This document shows, piece by piece, positions 25,632 to 34,496 of a stretch of 64,000 nucleotides of DNA (position 1 is its first letter; each line of letters opens with the position of its first letter). This stretch comes from Streptococcus sanguinis (GTDB lineage Bacteria; Bacillota; Bacilli; Lactobacillales; Streptococcaceae): contig NZ_CDMW01000001.1 in the NCBI RefSeq assembly GCF_001078705.1, positions 1,357,541-1,421,540 of the forward strand, in the 5' to 3' direction. The position numbers and the translations under genes are program-made. The notes beneath the pieces are model-generated. The model was not told the DNA's origin. It saw only the letters and a program-made list of their open reading frames with translations, and made no database searches.

Positions 25632-26162
25632 CTATTTTTTGTCAGGAATTGGCGCCATCTGCATGAACATCTGACGTCCATCCATCTTAGGCTTTTGTTC
25701 AATGATAGCAACATCTTGAGTCGCTTCAGCAAAATCTGCTAAAACTTTAGCCCCGATTTCTTTGTGGGTAATCATCCGACCTTTGAAGCGGATAGATACC
25801 TTTATTTTATTTCCTTTTTCAAGGAACTTGCGTGCGTTGCGAAGTTTAGTGTCAAAATCTCCCTTGTCAATGGTTGGACTCAGACGAACTTCCTTCACAG
25901 TAACAACACTTTGTTTCTTGCGTTGTTCTTTTTGTTTTTTCTGGTACTCAAATTTGAACTTACCGTAGTCCATAATTTTTGCAACAGGTGGTTTAGCTTG
26001 TGGCTGAATCAGGACCAAATCGACATTTGCTTCATCCGCAAGAGACTGCGCTTCGCTCAGCGGTTTAATACCTAATTGTTCGCCGTCAAGACCGATCAAG
26101 CGAACTTCACGCACACGAATTTCATCATTGATGAATAAGTCTTGTTTTGCTATGGTTTTCAC
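25632..26162 (-). CDS. infC: Translation initiation factor IF-3
   Basis: Keeps 30S subunits free and checks the initiator tRNA/start codon. N-domain ([17 protein letters not shown]), a lysine-rich linker ([15 protein letters not shown]) and C-domain ([17 protein letters not shown]); about 173-176 residues. The frame can open at GTG (26160-26162), but AGAGGTG, the only Shine-Dalgarno, overlaps that GTG. The in-frame ATA at 26151-26153 is 6 bases after it. IF-3 genes elsewhere use rare starts such as AUU that IF-3 itself disfavours, so an AUA start with self-control is plausible here. The start is therefore uncertain by three codons. Confidence 0.95.
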   Translation of the reverse strand: MKTIAKQDLFINDEIRVREVRLIGLDGEQLGIKPLSEAQSLADEANVDLVLIQPQAKPPVAKIMDYGKFKFEYQKKQKEQRKKQSVVTVKEVRLSPTIDKGDFDTKLRNARKFLEKGNKIKVSIRFKGRMITHKEIGAKVLADFAEATQDVAIIEQKPKMDGRQMFMQMAPIPDKK

Positions 26163-26317
26163 CTCTTTTTTTATTTTTAGAGAAAAACAAGTGCGGACCT
26201 GCTAACGCAAACCCGCACTACACGATAGTATTTCATTACTGAAACTGAATCCTGTAGAGCCAGACAACGTTAGTCGCAAGGCGAGAAGCTCTCACTTCTG
26301 CTTTTCTCAACTCTACT
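26163..26317 (-). ncRNA. infC operon leader (L20-type autoregulatory leader with attenuator)
   Basis: About 150 bases of leader carry a structured part (GAGAGCTTCTCGCCTTGCG, GTTGTCTGGCTCTACAGG) and then an intrinsic-terminator hairpin AGTGCGG/CCGCACT followed by TGTTTTTC (26182-26219). A terminator between promoter and first gene means premature termination is used for control. In Firmicutes L20 does this on the infC leader; I infer the same here. Confidence 0.75.
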
Positions 26318-26346
26318 ATCATACCAAGTTTCATTTTATTTGTCAA
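26318..26346 (-). promoter_or_regulatory. Promoter of infC-rpmI-rplT, inside the 3' end of cmk
   Basis: Minus strand TTGACA (26341-26346), exactly 17 bases, TATGAT (26318-26323). The -35 box is made of the last sense codons of cmk (Ile-Asp-Lys). Confidence 0.85.
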
Positions 26347-27013
26347 TGATTTTTTTCGCTTTTTCTTCGATAAATGCAACAACTTCAGAAATGCCAACAC
26401 CCGTAGTATCAAAATGCAGGGCATCATCAGCCGGTCTCAGTGGTGAAACCTCGCGGTGACTGTCCTTATAATCCCGCTCGGCAATTTCTTCTTTCAGTTT
26501 CTCCAAGTCAGCAGGAATGCCTTTAGATAGATTTTCCTTATATCGGCGCTCAGCTCTTTCCTCAACCGAAGCTACCAGATAAATCTTGAGCTCAGCCTGA
26601 GGCAAGACAACCGTTCCAATATCACGGCCATCCATGACAATCCCTCCCTGAGCTGCAATTTGCTGCTGCAAGGCCACCAGTTTCTCACGGACTTGAGGAA
26701 TGGCAGATACCCAGGAAACATTATTGGTAACTTCATTTTCGCGAATTGGGTGAGTCACATCCACATCGCCAACAAAGACTAGCTGCTCACCATCTTCCGC
26801 TCGACCAAAACTGACCGAATGATTATTGAGCAAGTCTACAATTTCAGTGGCGTCTGCTTCTGTCAGATGATGCCGCAGAGCCAGATAGGTTGCAGCCCGG
26901 TACATGGCTCCTGTATCTAAATAAGTATAGCCAAAGTCCTTGGCAATAATCTTAGCAACGGTCGATTTTCCACTGGAAGCAGGACCGTCAATCGCAATTT
27001 GAATCTGTTTCAT
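26336..27013 (-). CDS. cmk: Cytidylate kinase
   Basis: Phosphorylates CMP and dCMP with ATP. 225 residues; P-loop [12 protein letters not shown] near the N-terminus, then [10 protein letters not shown], and [12 protein letters not shown] with [10 protein letters not shown] in the NMP/lid region. It starts 9 bp after the LysM gene on the same strand; its tail hosts the infC promoter. Confidence 0.96.
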   Translation of the reverse strand: MKQIQIAIDGPASSGKSTVAKIIAKDFGYTYLDTGAMYRAATYLALRHHLTEADATEIVDLLNNHSVSFGRAEDGEQLVFVGDVDVTHPIRENEVTNNVSWVSAIPQVREKLVALQQQIAAQGGIVMDGRDIGTVVLPQAELKIYLVASVEERAERRYKENLSKGIPADLEKLKEEIAERDYKDSHREVSPLRPADDALHFDTTGVGISEVVAFIEEKAKKIIDK

Positions 27014-27022
27014 AGCTGGCTC

Positions 27023-27460
27023 CTACTCAATCTTCACAACGTCACCTGGATTGGCATACCAAGAACCAGTGGACATATGAGAAGGGTTAAGCTGTTCAAG
27101 CTTGGCAATAGAAATACCTGCACGCGCCGCAATGGCTGCCTCACCTTCACCAGGCTGGACAGTCAGAGTTCCCTCAGAGGATTCTGTGGTATTCGCCGCC
27201 GTCTGCTCTGCTGTAGAAGACGCTTCACTGCTGGAACTTGCTGCTGAAGTGCCATAGAAACCTTCCATTTGTGTCTGTCTATTACTTCCACCAGTAGACA
27301 GATAGGTCAGGAAGCACACAACCGCAACCACTAAAATACAGAAAATAATGGTTAATATGGTCAACAAGCGATCTGCATTCAAGGCGCTAAACTTCTTAGT
27401 TCGTTTCAACTTATCTTCTCCGTTATCGTATACATCTTCTTCCCATGGTTCTTTTTCCAT
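27023..27460 (-). CDS. LysM-domain membrane protein (SAG1386/EF1546 family)
   Basis: 145 residues: an acidic cytoplasmic N-terminus (MEKEPWEEDVYDNGEDKLKR), one membrane helix (about 31-54, LLTILTIIFCILVVAVVCFL), a serine/threonine/alanine-rich spacer and a C-terminal LysM-like domain (about 98-145, LTVQPGEGEAAIAARAGIS). It would reach into the wall and bind peptidoglycan. AAGGAGGAAG precedes the start. Divergent from ferredoxin with overlapping promoters; co-directional with cmk. Confidence 0.87.
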   Translation of the reverse strand: MEKEPWEEDVYDNGEDKLKRTKKFSALNADRLLTILTIIFCILVVAVVCFLTYLSTGGSNRQTQMEGFYGTSAASSSSEASSTAEQTAANTTESSEGTLTVQPGEGEAAIAARAGISIAKLEQLNPSHMSTGSWYANPGDVVKIE

Positions 27461-27470
27461 GACTTCCTCC

Positions 27471-27499
27471 TTGAGTTTTTCTTAAAATCTTATTACAAT
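27471..27499 (+). promoter_or_regulatory. Ferredoxin promoter giving a probable leaderless mRNA
   Basis: TTGAGT (27471-27476), 17 bases, TACAAT (27494-27499). The expected start of transcription, 7 bases past the -10, falls on the A of the ATG at 27506. No Shine-Dalgarno exists before that ATG. Confidence 0.65.
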
Positions 27500-27505
27500 A
27501 TGGGT

Positions 27506-27703
27506 ATGAAAGTAACACTCATTCCCGAACGGTGCATTGCCTGTGGGCTTTGTCAAACCTACTCAGATCTTTTTGACTATCATGACAATGGCATCGTCAA
27601 ATTTTACCAGGACGACCAGCTCCTAGAAAAGGAAATCGCTGAGGATCCCGATGTCGTGGAAGCCATCAAAAACTGCCCAACCCGAGCTCTTTTGAAAGAC
27701 TAG
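27506..27703 (+). CDS. fer: Ferredoxin
   Basis: A 65-residue acidic single-cluster ferredoxin (MKVTLIPERCIACGLC...). Cysteines in CIACGLC and a distal C-P (NCPTRAL) supply a [4Fe-4S] site. A start two codons earlier (27500) is possible but lies too close to the -10 box; the ATG at 27506 matches streptococcal ferredoxins (MKxTLIPERC). The stop codon overlaps the ebsA stop on the other strand (shared CTAG, 27700-27703). Confidence 0.93.
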   Translation: MKVTLIPERCIACGLCQTYSDLFDYHDNGIVKFYQDDQLLEKEIAEDPDVVEAIKNCPTRALLKD

Positions 27704-28188
27704 GATTTTTTAGACTGACTGCCATAGTAAGCTTCAAAATAGTCAATATGGGTAAAATTGTCTACTAATTCTACCTCACCCTTAAAATGCTCATTAAGGG
27801 CCAGGGCATTGACAAAATATTTTTTAGGCCACTTGCGCATACAAAAACTCCGGCTGCGACTCTGCCCTTTAAAATATAAGGTAATTGACGTCTTGGTCAC
27901 TTCGACTTTTTCAATATCTGAAATCTTGACCTTTATCGGAGTAAAGGGATTGGCTGTGATAATTCGCAAGGTTCCATCGTCATAAATGGTAAAATAACGA
28001 TGAACTCCCATTCCCAACAAAACCATGAACAAGAAGAAAGAAAACAGAACAAGAGTCGGCACTCGTGAGCTTTCATACATTAAAGCAAGGCCAACAAAAA
28101 TCGGAATGACCGATAAAGACCAATATATTATCAGGATAGCTACATCTGGCTGCCAGTGATAGCGAACCTTACCGAAAATCTTTATCAT
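27700..28188 (-). CDS. ebsA: EbsA-family membrane protein
   Basis: 162 residues from the ATG at 28186-28188 (MIKIFGKVRYHWQPDVA), with GGGGGTG as ribosome site; the GTG two codons earlier overlaps that site. Two membrane helices (about 17-38 and 45-64), then a cytoplasmic PH-like beta domain (RIITANPFTPIKVKISDIEK). EbsA was described in Enterococcus in connection with aggregation-substance and wall phenotypes; its molecular role is unclear. A TGCTAAACT extended -10 lies upstream. Tail-to-tail with fer. Confidence 0.85.
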   Translation of the reverse strand: MIKIFGKVRYHWQPDVAILIIYWSLSVIPIFVGLALMYESSRVPTLVLFSFFLFMVLLGMGVHRYFTIYDDGTLRIITANPFTPIKVKISDIEKVEVTKTSITLYFKGQSRSRSFCMRKWPKKYFVNALALNEHFKGEVELVDNFTHIDYFEAYYGSQSKKS

Positions 28189-28226
28189 GCTCACACCCCC
28201 ATATTACTAGTTTAGCATAAATTAAG

Positions 28227-28266
28227 AAAAAATAGAACAGGTAGACTTGCCTATTCTATTTTTTTA
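28227..28266 (-). terminator. Terminator of the rgp operon
   Basis: AAATAGAATAGG/CCTGTTCTATTT hairpin with A- and T-runs on both sides, directly after the GacH-like stop. Confidence 0.8.
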
Positions 28267-28267
28267 T

Positions 28268-30736
28268 TTATGATTTTGCTGTCTTAAAGAAGCTATCAGA
28301 CAAGTAGCCCTTTCCTCTGACCATATCATACTCAATCAGTTTCAAATCATCTGCTATTTCTTGAGCTTCTTCGTCCAATTCCTTTTTATCCACGCTGGCC
28401 TTATGCAATACTTCTGTTAATAAAGCATAGTAAGGTGATACTTTGGAATTTGTCTGCTCCAGTAAGAGAGCGGAGAAATCGCTAGAATTGACTCTTGGAT
28501 AATCGAGTTTAGGAGTTTCATAATTGCTCCAAACGAAATAATCTGTCAGATATTGGCTTTCTGGATCTTCTTTAAAGGCTGACTGAGGATAGAGACCTGG
28601 CAGATGATCGCCATAAAAGACGACCGTTACCTTTTTATCTACCTTTGAAAGCTTCTCAAGAAACTCCTTGGTCGCCTGATCTGTGTGATACAGCATTCTG
28701 ACATAGCTAGAAAGAGATTCGTTCCCTTCCTTGCTAAAGTCAGGATAGCTGGCAGACATGTAGACAGGATTAGGCTCACTCCAAGGCATGTGATTCTGCA
28801 TGGTCATAACAGAGAAAAACTGTCCCTGCTTGCCATTCAAATGCTCCAAGACTTGATTATAAGTCGTTTGATCGCTGTAATTCCCACCAATATTATTACC
28901 TTTCAGGCCTTTGGTACCATAGTGAATAAAGGTATCAAATCCCAAATCTTGGTAAATGACATTTCTGGCATAATTGCTAGGGGAGGCCAGATGGATTACT
29001 GTCCGATTCTTAGATGAATAAGCATCACTAATGGAAGGGAATCTATTCATCCTCGGGACAATTTCAGTGTAGAGAACCGAAATAGACGGAGACAGATTAT
29101 AAAAAGGTAAACCAGTCAGGGTCTGAAATTCCATGTTGGCCGTTCCTCCACCATAACCATCTGACTTCATAAGTCCACTAGTAGTATGGGATTTCACTTC
29201 CTGGATATAAGGAATAGGATTTTCAGACATAGTAACGCCGTCAACTCGAGCAGGGTCAGAAAAACTTTCGCTCAGGAGATAAATGACCGTTTGATCTTCG
29301 ATTTTATTATGGCGCTCTTTGTTAATAGCTTCAGCAATCCCCTTGTATTTCTTTTCTATCTCTTGAATCTTTGCTTTGGAATAGCCACGTGGCTCAGTCA
29401 TGGTTGTATCCGACATCTGTGAAAACCAGACAAAGGAAAGGGAGCGTAGCTGTGAATTGACAGTATTTCCCATCCAAGTCAGGTCATGGTAATTATTCAA
29501 GACCGAAATAACTGGAATATTCTCTACTATTTTGCCATTCTTTTTAGTGGCAAATATATCAATGACTCCCAAGAAAAAGACCAGGGGCAGGACTAGCAAG
29601 AGGAGCTGGTATTTAAGAACGGTAATGAGCTTTCCTGGCAATATTTTCTTGCGCAAATACCAATAGAGAGCGCCTAGAGCAACTAGTCCCAAGATAGCAT
29701 AAAATCCATAATTGCCTCCGAGAAAGTCAAAGAGGGTCTTAGGATTTCTCAGCCAGACCATATCACTTGGCAAAATCGGCTCTTGGCGATACTGAAATTT
29801 CAGACTGCTAGCTATGGTGGCAATCACCACTAGCGCTGTTATAAGCATGGTTGGTAGGAGAAAATGATTGAAAATTAGGTAAAGAGCCATAAAAATCATG
29901 AAAAAAACGATGATTTGAAAGAGACTGGCTCCAGTGAAAAGATACCTCTCTAAAACAACTACATCTCCTCGGATAGTATTTTGAATGGTGTAATTAAATA
30001 CAAGAGCAAAGACTGCACTCAACACAAAAGCAACAGAAACACTAGGTTTATTCTGAGCGAGATCGCGCAATCCCTTAACAGCTAGAAAGCTTGGGAGAGA
30101 AAGCAGGATAAAGATAAGTGCGATAAGGCAGAGGAAAGTTAGCATAAAGTTCTGCGTTATTTCCAACTTGCCTTCCTCAAGGAAATTCACTAAATAGCTT
30201 TGGTGATGCAGCAATTCCGGCATCTTATCGTCCATCAAAGCAAGAAATAGGAAGAGCTGGGACAGAAAAAGATTTTCCAGTACCTCTCTATTTTTCTTGG
30301 TAACCTGCAAAAACTTACCCGGGAAGCGTTTTTTAAGCTTTGGAAAATGGATAAAAATATAAGCAAATAAGAAAATCAAAAGCAAGCCAGGCAGGGAGTT
30401 AAACTGCCAAAAATGATTGCTAAACACTTGATCTGCTTTGAACTCAAAATCATTGACATGCTGCGTTACTGTCAGTAAGTAAGAGAATCCTGTATAGAGA
30501 GCGTATATAATAGCTGACTTTATAAAGAATCTTTTGCTGAAGAGCTGAGACAAAAGCTTGCCCAAGCCAAACAAAAGAGGGAGCAGCATCAGAAAGGCCA
30601 GCCACAAGGCTGGATAGTTCCGCAAATCTTCGCCTTCCTCCAACAATAAGACTGTCGTAACAGCGACTATATCTAAAAGCAAAAAACTAATCAGCAGGTA
30701 TGAGAACTGCTTATAGTGATTGAGTAAAAATTTCAT
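28268..30736 (-). CDS. GacH/SccH-like polysaccharide glycerol-phosphate transferase (LTA-synthase family)
   Basis: 822 residues from the ATG at 30734-30736 (MKFLLNHYKQFSYLLISF); the longer frame to 30796 overlaps rgpF and lacks a ribosome site. The N-terminal half has roughly a dozen membrane helices; the C-terminal half is an extracellular sulfatase/LtaS-type domain with VIYLLSESFSD, GYGGGTANMEFQTLTG (nucleophilic Thr) and VVFYGDHLPGLY (metal ligands). The same length and position after rgpF as GacH of group A streptococci, which adds glycerol phosphate from phosphatidylglycerol to wall polysaccharide side chains. Function by homology and context. Confidence 0.85.
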   Translation of the reverse strand: MKFLLNHYKQFSYLLISFLLLDIVAVTTVLLLEEGEDLRNYPALWLAFLMLLPLLFGLGKLLSQLFSKRFFIKSAIIYALYTGFSYLLTVTQHVNDFEFKADQVFSNHFWQFNSLPGLLLIFLFAYIFIHFPKLKKRFPGKFLQVTKKNREVLENLFLSQLFLFLALMDDKMPELLHHQSYLVNFLEEGKLEITQNFMLTFLCLIALIFILLSLPSFLAVKGLRDLAQNKPSVSVAFVLSAVFALVFNYTIQNTIRGDVVVLERYLFTGASLFQIIVFFMIFMALYLIFNHFLLPTMLITALVVIATIASSLKFQYRQEPILPSDMVWLRNPKTLFDFLGGNYGFYAILGLVALGALYWYLRKKILPGKLITVLKYQLLLLVLPLVFFLGVIDIFATKKNGKIVENIPVISVLNNYHDLTWMGNTVNSQLRSLSFVWFSQMSDTTMTEPRGYSKAKIQEIEKKYKGIAEAINKERHNKIEDQTVIYLLSESFSDPARVDGVTMSENPIPYIQEVKSHTTSGLMKSDGYGGGTANMEFQTLTGLPFYNLSPSISVLYTEIVPRMNRFPSISDAYSSKNRTVIHLASPSNYARNVIYQDLGFDTFIHYGTKGLKGNNIGGNYSDQTTYNQVLEHLNGKQGQFFSVMTMQNHMPWSEPNPVYMSASYPDFSKEGNESLSSYVRMLYHTDQATKEFLEKLSKVDKKVTVVFYGDHLPGLYPQSAFKEDPESQYLTDYFVWSNYETPKLDYPRVNSSDFSALLLEQTNSKVSPYYALLTEVLHKASVDKKELDEEAQEIADDLKLIEYDMVRGKGYLSDSFFKTAKS

Positions 30737-30792
30737 TTTTCTTTCTGGTAAATAGTTATATTCTCTAGCGAGATTTTTGTGAATTAAGAATC

Positions 30793-32463
30793 TCACTTTT
30801 TCTTTAAAAGATTGGACAAACGATTTCTAATCTTTTGAGATAAATTTTTCTGACTTAATTTTTCTTTTTGCTCGGTCAACTCTGCTTTTTTCCTCTGCCA
30901 GTCCAGTAAAGGGGGGAGGGAAGATAAGGGCATAATCTTGAAATCAGAATGACTGTCCCAAGCTAGATAAACCAATAAATGCTCTAAAACATCAGACAGC
31001 TCCTGATCAGAGGATGGCAGACTTTCTAAGCTCTTCATCTGGAACCAACTAGCCAAAGCAGAATATTTGAACCATAAGAAGCCGCCATAGACTCTCGTCA
31101 GAGAAGGGGTGGTCATAAAGTCAAAAGACTTATGCAAACCAACTTCCTGCCAAATAGCAGATAGTCTTGGACGCGGCGGTTCTGTCTCAAACAAGCCGTC
31201 CCTGACTAGACGCGGTAAATCTGGAACAACCAGCCCTACAACAGACTCCTTCTCTAGCGCTTCTATGCTTGCATCCGCATAATCCACCATCATATTTATC
31301 AAATCAGAGCGCATAGCTTGGTCAAAAACTGCCTGATTCTCCACCAATTGATGAGTAGATAGGTGGCCGATATAAGCATAGTTTTGCAGAATTTCCTTCT
31401 GCTCCAGCATGGCAAGCCAGGCATGAGATGTCTGACTTAGGACAATCTGAACTTTATTGCCCAGATGACCCAGAGCTGTCTGCAACTGTTTCAGCATTTC
31501 TGGCTGCGCTACAGTCACTAAATACTGATACTGAGACGGCAGAGAAAATAGCTTGTCCTGATACTGCTGAAAAATAGGAAAATCCGTCACATGAATATGC
31601 AGGAGGACAGGATGTTCAGCCCGATAGCTTGAAGTCGATTGGGACAAATACTTATCCTGCAGCAAACAAGGAAGGTCCGGACCAAAATGATAGAAAAGAT
31701 GTTCCCTAATAAGAGAAGTCGGATAGGATGAGTTGCTTTCAAGTTCTTCCAGCAAATACCTAGCCAAAAAAGGATTGCCTGTGAGAGCCTTCACCTTTAG
31801 AAAAGGAACCTTTGCTTCCAGAATCCTAAGGGGCTTATAGTATGAAAAGTCTGGATGAAGCAATTCTCCCGCTTCTTCCTGACGGGTATCAAAGAGAACT
31901 TGATATCTGAATCCTGCCTCTACAAAGCGCTTGGTAAACTGGGTCTCGTAATGGTCTATCACATCTTGAACGTCAGTAAAATCTTCTACCTGAGACCAAA
32001 ATTCACGGAAAGACTTGTCTTTGAGAACTGACTGCTTAAAGGTGACAAAGTAGCTCTGCAGGTGTTCTTCAAAGTACCTGGTCTTGCGAAAATTAGTCAT
32101 TCCCCAAAAATCAACTTGCGAATCCTCTTCAAAGCGCTGATAAATGGGCGCCAAATCCCATAGCGGACCAAAGCAAGTGTCGTTCATGAGAGTCAGAGAG
32201 TCTGAGTTCTGCAAAGTATCAAAACCCAGCCAGTTCATACCGTCACGCCAGGCAGCAAAATCAAAGCCTCGATTATCCCGCTCAAGCAAGTCAGCAATTC
32301 CCAAGTCTTCTCTCAGCCGGCATTTGTCCTCATCGCTCAAAGGACTATTTGAAATAAAAATAATCTTAGAAAAAAGCGGCTTTAGCTGCTCCAATTGATA
32401 GAAGACATGACCGCTTATATGATTGCATTTATTGAAATGAACATAGAGTAATATTCGTTCCAT
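30793..32463 (-). CDS. rgpF: Rhamnan synthesis protein RgpF
   Basis: 556 residues, with the RgpF family pattern LERDNRGFDFAAWRDGMNWL and LTLMNDTCFGP, a cytosolic rhamnosyltransferase acting on the polyrhamnose backbone of the wall polysaccharide. It follows rgpD directly; no rgpE (side-chain transferase) lies between, unlike S. mutans. The basic C-terminus (KNLSQKIRNRLSNLLKKK) may hold it to the membrane. 16 bp after rgpD. Confidence 0.9.
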   Translation of the reverse strand: MERILLYVHFNKCNHISGHVFYQLEQLKPLFSKIIFISNSPLSDEDKCRLREDLGIADLLERDNRGFDFAAWRDGMNWLGFDTLQNSDSLTLMNDTCFGPLWDLAPIYQRFEEDSQVDFWGMTNFRKTRYFEEHLQSYFVTFKQSVLKDKSFREFWSQVEDFTDVQDVIDHYETQFTKRFVEAGFRYQVLFDTRQEEAGELLHPDFSYYKPLRILEAKVPFLKVKALTGNPFLARYLLEELESNSSYPTSLIREHLFYHFGPDLPCLLQDKYLSQSTSSYRAEHPVLLHIHVTDFPIFQQYQDKLFSLPSQYQYLVTVAQPEMLKQLQTALGHLGNKVQIVLSQTSHAWLAMLEQKEILQNYAYIGHLSTHQLVENQAVFDQAMRSDLINMMVDYADASIEALEKESVVGLVVPDLPRLVRDGLFETEPPRPRLSAIWQEVGLHKSFDFMTTPSLTRVYGGFLWFKYSALASWFQMKSLESLPSSDQELSDVLEHLLVYLAWDSHSDFKIMPLSSLPPLLDWQRKKAELTEQKEKLSQKNLSQKIRNRLSNLLKKK

Positions 32464-32479
32464 GAAAATACCTTATTCT

Positions 32480-33685
32480 TTATGATTGAGAAATCTTCCA
32501 ACTGCCATTACGCTGGATTAAGCCAGTGGCAGAATCCTTAGCAGAGACATCGTCATCCTTAATATCCTGGCGATTGACTAAGATAACAGGGTTGTTCTGA
32601 GAGTCTGCAAAGGCTAGAATCTGTTCTTCCTGATCCCGCACTGAAACCTGCAGTTTTAACTTAGCGTTATTTATCTGTGACACATGACACTTGTAAGTCA
32701 AGCGCTTCTTTCCAGGTCCTTCTGTTGGCTGATCCATGGAATTATCATTGTAAAGCCAGATGGTTCGATCGATATCTGTCAGAGAAAAGGAAACATAGGT
32801 CGGTAGGTCTTGATTTACCTGATAAGAAATTTCAAATTCAATCTCTTGTTCAGGTGAAATCTGAGGCGAATGCAAGAGCTTAACCTTCAAATCAGAAACC
32901 GCTGCATTCTCAACCTGGAATCCTTCGTTCATGGCTTTTGTTTCAGTCGCATTGTCCAGACTGTACTGGTTGGCCACATCATCTGGATTGCCGATAGCCT
33001 TGACCAAGCCATTTTCAATCAAGACAGCCTTATTACAATATTTTTTAACAGCTCCCATGTCATGGGTCACCAGAATGGTCGTCTTGCCTGACTCCTTGCG
33101 ATCTTTGAAATAGTCATTACACTTACGCTGAAAGGCTTCGTCCCCGACAGCCAAGACCTCGTCCAAAATCAGAATATCACCCTGAGCCTTGATGGCCACT
33201 GAAAAGGCCAGACGCACTTGCATACCGCTGGAATAATTCTTAAGTTTTTGGTTCATAAACTCGCCCAGCTCAGCAAACTCCACGATATCATCGTACATGG
33301 CATCTACTTCTTCTGTTGAGAATCCCAGCATGGCACCGTTCATATAGACATTTTCGCGGCCAGTTAGTTCTGGATTGAATCCGACACCCAGTTCAATAAA
33401 GGAAACCAACTTACCATCAATAGTTACCTTTCCCTTCTCCGGAATATAAATCTCAGAGATAATTTTCAGGAGAGTGGACTTACCAGATCCATTGCGGCCG
33501 ACAATCCCGTAGAAGTCACCTTTTTCGACCTCAAAGGAAATATCTTTCAAAACATGCTGTTCTTTGTAGCCTTTGATCCCCTTAAAACGATTGACCAAAC
33601 TGGTTCTCAAACTCTGAGTAGCCTCAGTAGGCAATCGAAAGAATTTACTTACATGGTCGACTTTTACTGCAATATTATTTGACAT
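32480..33685 (-). CDS. rgpD: Polysaccharide ABC transporter ATPase RgpD with C-terminal recognition domain
   Basis: 401 residues. The ATPase domain (1-240) has Walker A GRNGSGKSTLL, signature YSSGMQVRLAF and Walker B ILILDEVLAVGD. The C-terminal beta-sandwich (about 255-401) is of the Wzt type that can recognise the polymer's end. It works with RgpC to export lipid-linked rhamnan. It overlaps rgpC by one base. Confidence 0.94.
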   Translation of the reverse strand: MSNNIAVKVDHVSKFFRLPTEATQSLRTSLVNRFKGIKGYKEQHVLKDISFEVEKGDFYGIVGRNGSGKSTLLKIISEIYIPEKGKVTIDGKLVSFIELGVGFNPELTGRENVYMNGAMLGFSTEEVDAMYDDIVEFAELGEFMNQKLKNYSSGMQVRLAFSVAIKAQGDILILDEVLAVGDEAFQRKCNDYFKDRKESGKTTILVTHDMGAVKKYCNKAVLIENGLVKAIGNPDDVANQYSLDNATETKAMNEGFQVENAAVSDLKVKLLHSPQISPEQEIEFEISYQVNQDLPTYVSFSLTDIDRTIWLYNDNSMDQPTEGPGKKRLTYKCHVSQINNAKLKLQVSVRDQEEQILAFADSQNNPVILVNRQDIKDDDVSAKDSATGLIQRNGSWKISQS

Positions 33686-34491
33686 TATAAAATCTCCGCA
33701 AATCTCTTAGCATTTTTATTAAAGAAGAACAAACCTAGAGCCAATATCACAAAAGGAATCATATAAGGAATAAGGGCGATTAGTTTGTTGTTCACGATAT
33801 CCCAGCCTCTGACATTGACAGGAGAAACGATGAAATGGCGCATATCCTGCAGCATCTGGGCAATCGGATTGAGCATCATTATTTTAGCGACAAAGAATTG
33901 CTTCCGCTGCAAAAGAAAGGTCAGAGAGTAAATAATAGGACTAGCATACATTCCTGCTTGAAGAGCCACTTCCCAAATCGGTCCAATATCCCGATACTTC
34001 ACAAACAAGGAAGACAGCATGAGGGCGCAGCCCATTGCCAAAACCAATACCTCCAGAAAAAGAGGAATAATCACCAGCGTATGCAAGCCAAATTCCACCT
34101 GATTAATCAAGGCGAAAAGGAAAACAACGACCAGATTAATCAGAAAATTAATAGCTGCTCCAAGAACCGATGAAATGACGATGGTATGCTTGGGAAAGTT
34201 TAATTTACGAAGCAAATCTCCCCGAGACACGATGGAAAGCATGCCCATATTGGTGGCTTCAGTAAAGAAAGACCAGAAGACCATCCCCATCAAAAGCCCT
34301 ACTGTATAGTGGGGTGTTCCGTCATCAAAACGCAAAAAGCGGACAAAGACCAGATACATGATAGTAAACATCATCAATGGCTTCAAAATCGACCAGAGAT
34401 AGCCGACCAAGGACCCTTGATAACGCAACTTAAAATCCGTCTTGATTAATTCTTTCAAAAGAATACGATTTTTTTTACTAAAAAAATCCAT
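33685..34491 (-). CDS. rgpC: Polysaccharide ABC transporter permease RgpC
   Basis: 268 residues, ABC-2 type with six membrane helices (MFTIMYLVFVRFL; FLINLVVVFLFAL). The N-terminal TDFKLRYQGSLVGYLWSILK is typical of polysaccharide exporters. Partner of RgpD; 5 bp after rgpB. Confidence 0.93.
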   Translation of the reverse strand: MDFFSKKNRILLKELIKTDFKLRYQGSLVGYLWSILKPLMMFTIMYLVFVRFLRFDDGTPHYTVGLLMGMVFWSFFTEATNMGMLSIVSRGDLLRKLNFPKHTIVISSVLGAAINFLINLVVVFLFALINQVEFGLHTLVIIPLFLEVLVLAMGCALMLSSLFVKYRDIGPIWEVALQAGMYASPIIYSLTFLLQRKQFFVAKIMMLNPIAQMLQDMRHFIVSPVNVRGWDIVNNKLIALIPYMIPFVILALGLFFFNKNAKRFAEIL

Positions 34492-34496
34492 GAATA

